The position numbers and the translations under genes are program-made. The notes beneath the pieces are model-generated. The model did no database searches. It had not been told where the DNA came from and worked only from the letters and a program-made list of their open reading frames with translations. A DNA stretch of 64,000 bases, taken from CATOSP01 sp965205385. GTDB taxonomy: Bacteria; Chloroflexota; Dehalococcoidia; Lucifugimonadales; UBA3495. Where the stretch lies: contig CBDBGS010000008.1 of assembly GCA_965205385.1 (NCBI GenBank), positions 1,550,001 to 1,614,000 of the forward strand, in the 5' to 3' direction. This document shows, piece after piece, positions 25,869-33,703 of this stretch; the stretch's first letter is position 1; the number at the start of each line of letters is the position of its first letter.

Positions 25869-26488
25869 CTACCCTCCCCGGCACTCGTCGAGGTCGCTGG
25901 CCGACACCTTCTGCACCACGCCGCACAGGGTCCCGTGGACGCCCTGGATCACACACTTGGCGGCGGCCCTGGCCCAGCGGTCCGGGTCCAGCGCGCCCAG
26001 CACCCGGTCCCACAACCCGTTGGGCTGGTGGACGGGAATCAGGGCGTGGAAGACGTGGTGGTCGCCGCCGCCGGTGCGAGGAACGGCCAGCACCAGCAGG
26101 TAGGGCTGCTCGGGGTGAAGCTCGGGCTGCTCGTCCAGGGCGGGGTACTCGAAGGTGTACTCCCAGCCCTCGGAGAGGTGCTTCTCGCCGCCCCTGACCC
26201 GGTAGGTGCTGGTAAGCCAGTCGCCGGTGTCGGGGTGGCGGATGGCGTAGAAGAGGACGCCGGTCTGGCGGCTGAAGACCGGGCGGGCCACGAAGTCGCC
26301 CTCCTTCTTCCGCTCCACCATCTGCCGGTCGCGGTTGACCAGGGTGACGGTGTCGCTGTCGGGGGGGGGGACTGGGCCAGGGCGAGGCCGCTGGCGGGCA
26401 TTGCCACCAGGGCCGCAAGGAGCAGCGCCGCGGTGAGCAACGTCAGCCTTCTGGCCCTGCCGCTCTTGGGAATGAAACTCCGGAACAT
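25869..26488 (-). CDS. Secreted conjugation-associated protein with a frameshift in a G10/C10 tract
   Basis: The frame from ATG 26488 gives a basic N-region and hydrophobic core (RRLTLLTAALLLAALVAMPA) ending in GLALAQS, a clear signal peptide, then enters a run of ten C (26361-26370, minus strand). With 11 C the frame continues as DSDTVTLVNRDRQMVERKK, FVARPVFSRQTGVLFYAIRH and ends CGVVQKVSASDLDECRGG at 25869, giving 206 residues. With 10 C it runs into another frame. Cys residues in KCVIQG, LCGVV and ECRGG may form disulfides. It is the first gene of the transfer operon. The tract is either a read error or a slipped-strand switch for this surface-exposed component. Confidence 0.72.
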
Positions 26489-26894
26489 TGGTGGCCTCCT
26501 CGTCGGTGATGGGGACTTTCGTCCCGCCGTCGAGTCTGACCACGCAGGGTTCGCTTACCAATGGCTTGTGAGGGGGGCCTGTCCGGAGGCCCCCCTCACG
26601 GGGCATCAACTTTACGGGGCGCGATGTGATGTTATGGGGGTGTACAGGGATTGGCAGGCAGCGCCAGGGGTGGACGGTGGCCGGTTCGTTCGGGAAACCG
26701 GCGGATTAGCGTCATTACCGCTGCCATCCGGCAAGCACTTGGGTATTAGGGCTGGTTGCCAGCTATCCGGCAACGCCCCCCTACAGGAAATGCAACCCTG
26801 TGGCCTGCCTGAGCGCCGTTGTCGAGCAAGGTCCCTGTGGCGAAACCGCAACTTTGCGCCGGTGGCGGTGCTGCTGGCGCCGGGAGGTACGGAC
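26489..26894. other. Divergent intergenic region of the transfer operon
   Basis: No convincing gene is seen on either strand. The region separates the minus-strand transfer operon from the plus-strand regulator gene at 26895, so it should hold both promoters, and it contains the palindrome at 26,568-26,599. No clear -35/-10 pair could be picked out. Confidence 0.5.
26568..26599. promoter_or_regulatory. Perfect 12-bp palindrome upstream of the transfer operon
   Basis: GTGAGGGGGGCC (26568-26579) and GGCCCCCCTCAC (26588-26599) form a perfect 12-bp inverted repeat with an 8-base loop. It lies between two divergent genes and has no T-run on either side. An operator is more likely than a terminator. 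Confidence 0.55.
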
Positions 26895-27749
26895 ATGGAA
26901 CGGAGCCGGAACGTGGAGGACCTGCACCACCTGCGGCTGATGGCGTTGCTGCACGAGCTGGTGCGGGAGCGGGAGTTGAAGGGCGCAGCGGAGGCGTTGG
27001 GCCTGGACCCCAGGACACTGAGCGCCAGCATGGACCGGGGCGCGTTGTCGGGCTTGGCCCAGGTGGCCCTGGAGCGGTGGCTGCTGGCCGAGGGGGACCG
27101 GGAGGCCGCCCGGTGCCGCGACGAGGTGCGGGAGCTGGCGGGGCGGGTGGACGGCGTAGAGCAACGGGTTGACGGGCTGGCGGACGAGGTGGGCAAGGCC
27201 GTGGCGGAGGTCCAGCTCGTCGCCGAGGGAGCCAGCGGGAATGATGCCGAGGCCCAGGCGCGGGAGTCGCAGCGGTTGGAGCGGCGGATGGACAGGTTGG
27301 AATCAGCAGGCGGGGTTGGCGCCGGACGGGCGGTTGGACCGCAGGCGACCGGAGCAGGGCGTCGCGCGGCTCTAACACAGACTGCCGCATCCTCGCGGCG
27401 TTACCCCGACCTGGTTACCCGTGACCCCGCCGCTGACGACGAGGAGGTCTTCGGCGACGCCTGGCCGTTGATTCAGGAGTGGCGGGAATTGTGGAAAGAC
27501 CATCCCGACCGGGTCCGGGGCCTGCGCTGGCTTGAGGCCGAGGCCCGCATTCTGGAGCTGGAGCTGGCCATGCTGGAGGAGCAAGGCCTGACCCTGCCGC
27601 AGGAGACGGAGCCATTGCGGGGTCTGGAGCGGAACGCCCAGCTGGGCTGGCGGCGCCGGGCCCTGGCTGTGACCGAGAAGAAACTGGCCCGGCGGAGGGC
27701 GCTGCGCCGGCTGCGGAGGCTGATCACCCTGGGGCTGTGGCGGCGGTAA
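26895..27749 (+). CDS. Putative helix-turn-helix/coiled-coil regulator divergent from the transfer operon
   Basis: The start is placed at ATG 26895, preceded by GGGAGGT; the open frame upstream is antisense to the transfer genes. The 284-residue product has an N-terminal helix-turn-helix-like block (LRLMALLHELVRERELKGAA, EALGLDPRTLSASMDRG). A coiled coil follows at ~75-140 (ELAGRVDGVEQRVDGLADEV, SQRLERRMDRLESA), and a C-terminal helical part is rich in Arg/Leu (WLEAEARILELELAMLEEQG; RRALRRLRRLITLGL). It could be a DNA-binding regulator or a relaxosome accessory protein acting on the repeats at 27,987-28,063. I do not recognise a family for the whole chain. Confidence 0.68.
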   Translation: MERSRNVEDLHHLRLMALLHELVRERELKGAAEALGLDPRTLSASMDRGALSGLAQVALERWLLAEGDREAARCRDEVRELAGRVDGVEQRVDGLADEVGKAVAEVQLVAEGASGNDAEAQARESQRLERRMDRLESAGGVGAGRAVGPQATGAGRRAALTQTAASSRRYPDLVTRDPAADDEEVFGDAWPLIQEWRELWKDHPDRVRGLRWLEAEARILELELAMLEEQGLTLPQETEPLRGLERNAQLGWRRRALAVTEKKLARRRALRRLRRLITLGLWRR

Positions 27750-27986
27750 GAGGCGGTAGCGCCGGGGTGAATCTCGGTGGTGCTTCATTGCCGCACCATT
27801 CCCGCTCCTTTGGCGCTTCCTCGGAGAAAGTGATCCGGCTGGCGTTGCCCGATTCCGCCGAAATACTCTTGATGACGGCGTCGCCAAGGCCGGATACTAA
27901 TTGGCGTTGTCAGGCTTTTTCCAGCGTTTCCCGCCCTAGAAACCTGGAGGGTCCCTCCCTGGACCCGGGACCGGACGCATAGGATC

Positions 27987-28063
27987 GAGCATAGCTCTCC
28001 GAACGTCCGCCCATGTTGGACTGGCCGCCTAGAGTAGAGCCTAGCTCCTCGAACGGTCGCCCA
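27987..28063. repeat. Direct repeat pair with 50-bp period, candidate oriT/relaxosome site
   Basis: A 27-bp sequence at 27987-28013 recurs at 28037-28063 with 22 of 27 matches. Each copy has a GAGC-N-TA-GCTC near-palindrome followed by CGAACG and CGCCCA. The copies are exactly 50 bp apart. Repeated hairpin-plus-tail units of this type are common at nic sites and replication iterons. Confidence 0.6.
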
Positions 28064-28281
28064 CGAGGGAATTGCTGAGGGGCCGGCGTGATTGAACGTC
28101 TCTCCCGAAGCTGGTAAACCCAACTCAGCGAAGTGCACGGTGCGCTTCACCCGGAACCCCAACCCAACGGCGGAAATCCAAACCCAAGGCGCATCATCGT
28201 TTGCAAGGAGGTGGCAACCGGATTAACAACGGCGTCCCGGAATCCCATTCCACGGCAGACCCTGAAATCACGGCAGCCCCA

Positions 28282-28298
28282 CTGACAGGAGGTGTCAG
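28282..28298 (+). promoter_or_regulatory. Hairpin with GGAGG in its loop
   Basis: CTGACA (28282-28287) and TGTCAG (28293-28298) pair around the five-base loop GGAGG, a consensus Shine-Dalgarno. No convincing ORF starts within 15 bases. It may be a protein-binding RNA hairpin, a relic of a lost gene, or chance. Confidence 0.35.
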
Positions 28299-28726
28299 CT
28301 AGACCCAGCACGGTTTCTCCGGCATCCCGTACCCCTTTGGCATCCCGGCGTAGCGGTTGACCTGCTTCGCATTCCCCACAATGCGGTTGGAGCGAATCTA
28401 CAGCCCCGGCCGCTTCAAGATGGCTGCGGCGTAGCTACTGAACAAGGGTAGCAGCACCGCAGATTCAACACGCTCCGGTCGTACAGTGGCAAGTGACCGG
28501 ACGCTTAGCGTTCCAGCTCCAGCGCAGACTCCGTTGACCCGTCTGCGTTCCCCTTGATTTCCCCTCACGTAGCAGCATTCCAGGCATAACACCCTGGCCG
28601 AGCTGCGTCTTTCTCCAACCCCCAAACCGGCGTTCTCCGTTGCGATGTCCGACCCAGGGCGGAGTGCGTCCGGCGCCGGGAGGCAGCCCCGTTGTCCAAG
28701 TCGTTCACAAACTTAGGGAGGTGCAT

Positions 28727-29059
28727 ATGCGCATCAAGGAGCGGTTCACCCAAATCAAGGCCGTAGCGGTGGCGGTCGTGGGCTTCATCAGGCGGCACAA
28801 GCGGCTGTCCGTCGCGGTCGCCACTGCCCTGCTCATCGCTGGGCCGCTGCTGACCGGGACCGGCGGCGAGACCTTTCTCTTCAACCTCATCGGCCTCGGC
28901 ATCGTCGCCCTCGTCGTCCGGCGGATCATGCGGGCCAACGAAAGGCGGCAGGCGGCGCAGGCCCGGCAGGCCAATTGCCGGTGCCACTGCCACCGGCAGG
29001 GACGGCACAACACTCAGCAGGGAACCCAACATACTCAGCAACAGGGAGGAACTCCATGA
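28727..29059 (+). CDS. Small membrane protein, Gln/His-rich tail
   Basis: The ATG at 28727 follows AGGGAGGTG. The 110-residue product has a basic N-terminus (MRIKERFTQIKAVAVAVVGF), a pair of membrane helices (LSVAVATALLIAGPLLTG and FLFNLIGLGIVALVVRRIM), and a cytoplasmic tail with CRCHCHRQGRH followed by Gln/Thr repeats. The Cys-His cluster could bind a metal. It overlaps the next gene by 4 bases (ATGA), so the two are coupled. No family recognised. Confidence 0.68.
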   Translation: MRIKERFTQIKAVAVAVVGFIRRHKRLSVAVATALLIAGPLLTGTGGETFLFNLIGLGIVALVVRRIMRANERRQAAQARQANCRCHCHRQGRHNTQQGTQHTQQQGGTP

Positions 29060-29523
29060 CGACGATTACCCTGGAATCCCCATCATCTACTACAGGCCGG
29101 TTGGAGGACCTGGTGGACCGGCTGCTGATGGTCCTGTTCCCGGACGAACCGGATCAGTTGGTAGCTGGGCCCAGCGTAGCCAGGACGGTCCACGAGGCTC
29201 GTCGCCTGCGGCAGTCCGGCGAGCTGGACGCCGCGCTGGCGGTGTTCGGCGAATTGGATGCGGCCAACGCTGCGGAGAACCAACTCCGCTGGCTATACGC
29301 CGAGTGGTTGGACATTGCCATGCGGCGGTTCGCTGGCAGTGGGGCCTTGCTCTACAGCCCCGGCACCGGCAAGGCGGCGGGCCTGGTTCCCACGAGCGAA
29401 GACGGCGGGACGCTGGAAGTCGCGGCGGTCCTCGGGATGCGCTGGCCGGTGGGCAAGCTGGTCTCCCGGCGGAGCCTGCGGGGCCTCAGGCCCCTGCCGA
29501 AAGGGGGTGCGTCATGGTCGTAG
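29056..29523 (+). CDS. Hypothetical protein upstream of the primase gene
   Basis: A 155-residue protein, ATG at 29056 overlapping the previous stop. It has a helical first half (TGRLEDLVDRLLMVLFPDEP, VARTVHEARRLRQSGELDA; the second is TPR-like) and a second half ending WPVGKLVSRRSLRGLRPLP. The phrase ARRLRQSGELDAALAVFGEL looks like one tetratricopeptide unit. It overlaps the primase start by 10 bases. Function unknown; the coupling suggests it works with the primase in element replication. Confidence 0.68.
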   Translation: MTTITLESPSSTTGRLEDLVDRLLMVLFPDEPDQLVAGPSVARTVHEARRLRQSGELDAALAVFGELDAANAAENQLRWLYAEWLDIAMRRFAGSGALLYSPGTGKAAGLVPTSEDGGTLEVAAVLGMRWPVGKLVSRRSLRGLRPLPKGGASWS

Positions 29524-30563
29524 CCAACGCCACGGTGGACATTGCGGAACTCAAGGCCCGGCACCCCCTGGGCGACGCAGTGGAGGCCGCCGGGGTCGCG
29601 CTCCGGGGCCAGGGCCGGGTCAGGCAGGGCGTCTGCCCCTTCCACGAGGAAGCCGAGGGCAGCTTCACGGTGTACGCCGACACGGAAAAGTTCTACTGCT
29701 TTGGTTGCGGGTCCGGCGGCGACGTGCTGGACTTCGTGCAGCGCATCGAGGGGCTGACCCTGCCCGAGGCGATACGGCGGCTGGACGGCGGTTCCCCGCC
29801 GGTTGTTCCGACGCCGGTGGTGGCTAGAAAACCTGCTCCATCCCCCGCGCTTCCGGCCCGTGATCCGGCGCTGCTGACGGCGGCGGTCCGGTTCTACGCC
29901 GCTCAGCTGCGGCGCAATCCGGGGGCCAGGGAGTACCTGGTCTCGCGGGGCATCGGCCTGGAAGCCTCCCTGCGGCTGGGACTGGGGTACGCGCCGGGCC
30001 ACGGCCTGCGGGACCATCTGCAAGCGGCGGGCTTCGCCGGCCAGCGGCTCAGGGACAGCGGATTGTTCCTGGAACGGGGCGCGGAGCGGTTCGCCGGAAT
30101 GATCGTGGTGCCCGATATGGTTCACGGATTGGCGCGGTGGCTCACCGGGCGGGCGGTTGATGCGAGCGCAACGCCCCGCTTCCAGGCGGTGCCCGGCCCC
30201 AAGCAGGTGCTGGGGTTGACTCGTCTCGGTCCGGTGCCTGAGTTCCTGATCCTGACCGAAGGCGTCTTTGACTGGCTGACGCTGGCGGCCTGGGATTACC
30301 CCGCCTGTGCCGCCCTGGGTACGCAGGGCGTGGACAAGGTGGCGGCGAACCTGTGGGGCTGCCCCCGAGTCTTCCTGGCCTTCGACAACGACGACGCAGG
30401 CCGGGAGGCGACGGCCAACCTGCAAGCCCTGCTGGGCCGCCGCGCCGCCGTGGTCAACCTGCCCCAGGGTGTCGCCGACGTGGGCGAGTTGGCGGCGCTG
30501 CCCCACGGCCAACTCCTCTTCCGCCGCCTGCTGGCAAGGGCGGCCCGCGCCGCCAGGCAATAG
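29514..30563 (+). CDS. DnaG-type primase with CHC2 zinc finger and Toprim-like domain
   Basis: The start is set at ATG 29514 (AAGGGGGTG upstream). The 349-residue protein begins with a CHC2 zinc finger (CPFHEEAEGSFTVYADTEKF, YCFGCGSGGDVLDFV), followed by the DnaG middle region (YLVSRGIGLEASLRLGLGYA). The Toprim-like part has LTEGVFDWLTLAAW (the catalytic Glu in TEG) and FLAFDNDDAGREA (the DxD metal site). It is shorter than chromosomal DnaG (~600 residues) and lacks the helicase-binding C-terminus. It probably primes the complementary strand after conjugative entry or during element replication. Confidence 0.9.
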   Translation: MVVANATVDIAELKARHPLGDAVEAAGVALRGQGRVRQGVCPFHEEAEGSFTVYADTEKFYCFGCGSGGDVLDFVQRIEGLTLPEAIRRLDGGSPPVVPTPVVARKPAPSPALPARDPALLTAAVRFYAAQLRRNPGAREYLVSRGIGLEASLRLGLGYAPGHGLRDHLQAAGFAGQRLRDSGLFLERGAERFAGMIVVPDMVHGLARWLTGRAVDASATPRFQAVPGPKQVLGLTRLGPVPEFLILTEGVFDWLTLAAWDYPACAALGTQGVDKVAANLWGCPRVFLAFDNDDAGREATANLQALLGRRAAVVNLPQGVADVGELAALPHGQLLFRRLLARAARAARQ

Positions 30564-30731
30564 CCCCTAACGCAACCCTCTCCCCCACCACTTTCCATTC
30601 CTCTCTACAGGATTCCACGCAACACCCTGGAAGACCTGCGTCCAAATCACGACGGGTTTACACCCACCCACGGCTTCCCTTTGGGAGTCCGCACACCCAA
30701 ACCCCATATCACAACTACAAGGAGCATCTTC

Positions 30732-31595
30732 ATGTCCAACGAGCACGGCAACGGCAACCAGCGCAACGGGCACGTCAACGGCAACAACAACGGCCACCAG
30801 AACGGCCACCAGAACGGCAATGGCAACCACCACATCCCCTCCAACGGCGTCTCCAAGAACGGCAACGGCAACGGGCACCACCCCGACGCCGCCGACACCA
30901 TCCCCGCCCACGACCTCCTCTGGGACTCCCTGCCCGCCAGCGTCACCGACAGGCTGGCCCAGCCCCTGGACGCCAGCCTGGTCTCCCAGTGCAAGGGCCG
31001 GGGCAACCGGAGCTTCAGCTACGTCGAGGGCCGCACCGCCATCGACCAGGCCAACCGCATCTTCGGGTTCGGCGGCTGGGGCCACGAGGTGGTGGGCGAC
31101 GTGCTGCTCAGGGATCTGGACCAGGTGAACACGCAGACCGGCGAGGTCAAGCGCATCCGGGCCTACTCCGCCACGGTGAAGGTCACCGTCCCCGGCGCGC
31201 CGCCCCGCACCGACGTCGGGTTCCAGCCGGTATCCGACGAGACCGCCGAGGGGCATGAGACGGCGTTCAAGGGCGCGGTCACCGACGCTCTCAAGCGGTC
31301 GCTGCGCACCTTCGGCGCTCAATTCGGCAACGCGCTCTACGGCGACGTGGCGGGCCAGCCCGGCGGCGGCGCCGGCGACACCCTGGCCCCGGCCCTGCGC
31401 AAGACCCTGCTGGACCTGGGGGTCAGCCAGGGCTTCGACGAGGAGCGGGTGAGGCAGGCGGTTAGGGGGCAGACGGGCCGGGACCTGGACGACCTGCCCG
31501 CCTCGGAACTGACGCCCCTGGTGGAGCGGGCCGCCCGCAAGGTGCAGCAGAGGCAGGATGCGGAAGCCGGTCAGAACGGCGGCGCCGAGCAGTAG
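30732..31595 (+). CDS. Rad52/Rad22-family single-strand annealing protein
   Basis: A 287-residue protein starting at ATG 30732. The first ~50 residues are an Asn/Gly/His-rich leader (GNGNQRNGHVNGNNNGHQNG), probably disordered. The conserved Rad52 core follows (LDASLVSQCKGRGNRSFSYV, AIDQANRIFGFGGWGHEVV, ETAFKGAVTDALKRSLRTFG, FGNALYG). The C-terminal ~90 residues are variable. Rad52-family proteins coat single strands and anneal complementary DNA, and on mobile elements they work with an exonuclease and SSB. Both partners are encoded a few genes downstream. Confidence 0.92.
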   Translation: MSNEHGNGNQRNGHVNGNNNGHQNGHQNGNGNHHIPSNGVSKNGNGNGHHPDAADTIPAHDLLWDSLPASVTDRLAQPLDASLVSQCKGRGNRSFSYVEGRTAIDQANRIFGFGGWGHEVVGDVLLRDLDQVNTQTGEVKRIRAYSATVKVTVPGAPPRTDVGFQPVSDETAEGHETAFKGAVTDALKRSLRTFGAQFGNALYGDVAGQPGGGAGDTLAPALRKTLLDLGVSQGFDEERVRQAVRGQTGRDLDDLPASELTPLVERAARKVQQRQDAEAGQNGGAEQ

Positions 31596-31626
31596 ACCTC
31601 GCGGCGCTCCATTCACACCCCAGGCG

Positions 31627-31658
31627 ACGGGGCCGTCTCCACAGCGGGGCGGCCCCGT
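31627..31658 (+). terminator. GC hairpin after rad52, copy 1 of a recurrent type
   Basis: ACGGGGCCG (31627-31635) pairs perfectly with CGGCCCCGT (31650-31658), loop 14 bases, followed by the weak T-stretch TCTTCATC. Similar hairpins follow several other genes of this block. Confidence 0.7.
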
Positions 31659-31698
31659 TCTTCATCTACCGGATTTCACAACATGAGGAGGACGAGCA

Positions 31699-32019
31699 AT
31701 GACCGGAACCAGAATGCACACGCCCTGGGGCTATCCCCAGGACATCGAGGAACTGGCCGAAGGGGTCTGGCGGGTCTCCACCGCCAGTCACGGCGGCCTG
31801 AAGCTCAGCCGGGAGCGGTGGGAGGAACTCCCCGACCTGGTCAGGGACTCCTTCCTTACCCCGACCTACGCTGAGGAGGACTGCGAGGAACCCATCGCCA
31901 GGACGCTGCTGGGCATCGGCGACGACCGGGACCGGGAGTTCGCCATCAGGGTGGCGGGCTGCTTCGACCGTTACGCTGCGGCGTTGCCCCACCTGCGGGA
32001 CCAAGGGGCACAGTCATGA
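31699..32019 (+). CDS. Conserved mobile-element protein (DUF7007-like)
   Basis: A 106-residue protein, ATG preceded by AGGAGG. The opening HTPWGYPQDIEELAEGVWRV and STASHGGLKLSRERWEELPD match the 'TPWG-x-A/P-x-x-x-x-x-x-x-x-G-I/V-x-x-V-S-T-x-S-H-G-G' pattern of a small plasmid/ICE family that I associate with DUF7007. An acidic strip follows (YAEEDCEEPIA). Its role is unknown; such genes usually sit among DNA-processing and anti-restriction genes. It overlaps the next gene by 4 bases (ATGA). Confidence 0.7.
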   Translation: MTGTRMHTPWGYPQDIEELAEGVWRVSTASHGGLKLSRERWEELPDLVRDSFLTPTYAEEDCEEPIARTLLGIGDDRDREFAIRVAGCFDRYAAALPHLRDQGAQS

Positions 32020-32411
32020 CCGCCACCAGGAGCAGGCCCCGCAGCCTGCCCAGCGTAACGACCAAGCTGGCAACGGAACTGGGCAACCTCTACGTCACCG
32101 TCTGCCTGGACGAGGACGGAAACCCCTTCGAGGTCTTCGGTTCTCTCGGCAAGGCCGGAAGCCTACAGCACGGGGTGACCGAACTCGCCTGCCGCTTTGT
32201 GTCCCTGCACCTGCGACGGGGTACGCCGCTGGACGAGATCGTTGACCAGTGCCAGGGGATTTCGGAAATGCAGCCCTGGCCCAACGTGATGGAGGACGGC
32301 AGCACGGTGTACGTGCGCGGCCTCGGCGACGGTATCGCCCTCATCCTGCGGGGCCACCTGGCGTCCCAAGTTGAGGTGGAAGCGGAAGAACTCAGGCTGG
32401 CTGCCGACTGA
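32016..32411 (+). CDS. Stand-alone TSCPD-type protein (ribonucleotide reductase C-terminal-like)
   Basis: A 131-residue protein. LYVTVCLDEDGNPFEVFGSL, GKAGSLQHGVTELACRFVSL and HLRRGTPLDEIVDQCQGIS follow the C-terminal TSCPD module of B12-dependent ribonucleotide reductases (NrdJ). There the phrase is 'LYVTVNEDE-G-x-PFEVF-x-x-L-G-K-A-G'. No catalytic barrel is present, so it cannot be a reductase on its own. Stand-alone copies occur on plasmids and phages and might modulate a host reductase or bind nucleotides. It is coupled to the upstream gene. Confidence 0.78.
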   Translation: MTATRSRPRSLPSVTTKLATELGNLYVTVCLDEDGNPFEVFGSLGKAGSLQHGVTELACRFVSLHLRRGTPLDEIVDQCQGISEMQPWPNVMEDGSTVYVRGLGDGIALILRGHLASQVEVEAEELRLAAD

Positions 32412-32466
32412 AAGAACTGCACTGACCCCGTATCGAGTACGGGGCAGGCTCTGACCGATAGGCACA

Positions 32467-32497
32467 CGGGGCCGTCTCCAACGGGGGAGCGGCCCCG
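32467..32497 (+). terminator. GC hairpin, copy 2
   Basis: CGGGGCCG (32467-32474) pairs with CGGCCCCG (32490-32497), loop 15 bases, followed by CTCTCATTT. Same stem sequence as the hairpins at 31,627 and 33,631. Confidence 0.7.
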
Positions 32498-32539
32498 CTC
32501 TCATTTACCGGACACAGACTAAACGGAGGAAGGACAACC

Positions 32540-33598
32540 ATGACCACGACGATTGACACCACGGAAAACGCCTACTCGCGGCCCAACGCCCGCTTCGGCG
32601 AGGACGGGACCCTGGAGATCCGGGCCTCGGCGGTGGGCAACTGCCGCCGCGCCCTCTGGTACGAGGCCAACGAGTACCCGGTCACCAACGCGCGCACCGA
32701 GGAGTCCCTCACGGTCCTGGAGGCGGGCAACGCCCTGGAGCCGGTGGTGCTCCGGGCCATGCGGCGGGCCGGTTGGGAGATCACCCCTACCGACCGGGAC
32801 AACCCTGAAATGATCTCCCTGCCCCTCGGCCCGACGCTGGTGGTAACCGGCCACCTGGACGCCACCGGCGTCGTCCCCATCTTCGGCGATGAACCCAGCG
32901 TCATCGAGATCAAGACCCGGGGGCCGGAAGCCTACAAGCGGTGGTGGAAGTTGGGCGCGGAGCGCAGCCACCCGGAGTCGGTGGCCCAGGCCGCCTTCTA
33001 CTCCTACGGGACCTTCGGCGAGGCGCGGGACGTGGTGATCGCCACGATGGACACCGGCTCCAGGCAGTGGGACTTCGAGGTGATTCCGGCGGAGCGGGTC
33101 GCCACAGCCTTCCACCGGGCCTGCGAGCGGCTGGGGACCATCGGCGCCCACCACCTGCTGCACGGGCGGGACTCGCTGGCCCTGCCGGAGCGGGACTTCA
33201 CCGCCGACGACTGGCAGTGCAAGCGCTGCCCCTTCCTCAACACCTGCCTGCCGGGGTCGGCGGCGCCCGAACCCGAACCCGATGGAGGGGAAGAGAACGC
33301 CGAGCCGGTGAACGACGAGGAAGCGCAGGCGGCTCTCCGGGAGTACGAGAACGCCCAGGAGATGCAGAAGGCCATCGAAGAGGACAAGCAGTGGGCCTTG
33401 GGGTTGCTGCGGACCTGGCTCACGCAGCGGGGCAAGGACAAGGCCAAGCTGGAGGGCAGGGAGAAGACCCGCACCGTTGGGATGGTGAAGTCCACCCGCT
33501 ACAACGTGGACCACAAGAAGCTGAACGCGCTGCTGGAGCCGGAGACCAGGGCCACCATCGTCACCGAGAACGTCTCGGAGTACCTGCGGGTCAGCTAG
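32540..33598 (+). CDS. Cas4/RecB-like PD-(D/E)XK exonuclease with probable Fe-S cluster
   Basis: A 352-residue protein with ATG after ACGGAGG. RASAVGNCRRALWYEANEY holds the N-terminal cysteine. The nuclease core is VVTGHLDATGV (Asp) ... PSVIEIKTRG (E-x-K) ... ESVAQAAFYSYG (the Gln of motif QxxxY), as in Cas4/RecB/AddB nucleases. CKRCPFLNTC supplies three further cysteines for a 4Fe-4S cluster. The last ~110 residues are a helical extension. It would resect DNA ends for the Rad52-family annealing protein, as lambda Exo does for Beta. It is not next to a CRISPR array, so a Cas role is unlikely. Confidence 0.87.
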   Translation: MTTTIDTTENAYSRPNARFGEDGTLEIRASAVGNCRRALWYEANEYPVTNARTEESLTVLEAGNALEPVVLRAMRRAGWEITPTDRDNPEMISLPLGPTLVVTGHLDATGVVPIFGDEPSVIEIKTRGPEAYKRWWKLGAERSHPESVAQAAFYSYGTFGEARDVVIATMDTGSRQWDFEVIPAERVATAFHRACERLGTIGAHHLLHGRDSLALPERDFTADDWQCKRCPFLNTCLPGSAAPEPEPDGGEENAEPVNDEEAQAALREYENAQEMQKAIEEDKQWALGLLRTWLTQRGKDKAKLEGREKTRTVGMVKSTRYNVDHKKLNALLEPETRATIVTENVSEYLRVS

Positions 33599-33630
33599 GG
33601 CAACCCTGACGCTCTAACTGCGAGCGCCCA

Positions 33631-33663
33631 CGGGGCCGTATTCCCTTACCGGAAGCGGCCCCG
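33631..33663 (+). terminator. GC hairpin, copy 3
   Basis: CGGGGCCG (33631-33638) pairs with CGGCCCCG (33656-33663), loop 17 bases, no T-run. Third member of the recurrent intergenic hairpins. Confidence 0.65.
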
Positions 33664-33703
33664 CATCGGCAACCTCAACTTACAAATTAACGGAGGAACA
33701 ATC

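Larger units (their letters stand above)
27750..28726. other. Non-coding ~1-kb region, candidate transfer origin
   Basis: The short open frames here have no ribosome sites or recognisable domains. The stretch holds a spaced direct repeat (27,987-28,063) and a small hairpin (28,282-28,298). It lies between the transfer regulator and the DNA-processing genes, a place often taken by oriT and by regulatory leaders in conjugative elements. Several TTGACC-like hexamers are present (e.g. 28,355), but no matching -10. Confidence 0.6.

Noticed and set aside
25113..26894. A ~594-codon plus-strand extension before the ATG at 26,895
   Set aside because: It lies antisense to the VirB6-like and secreted transfer genes, has low-complexity composition, and the good ribosome site is at 26,882-26,888.
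32540..33598. Cas4 as part of a CRISPR adaptation module
   Set aside because: No cas1, cas2 or repeat array is nearby; the gene sits with rad52 and ssb, so a recombination nuclease fits better.
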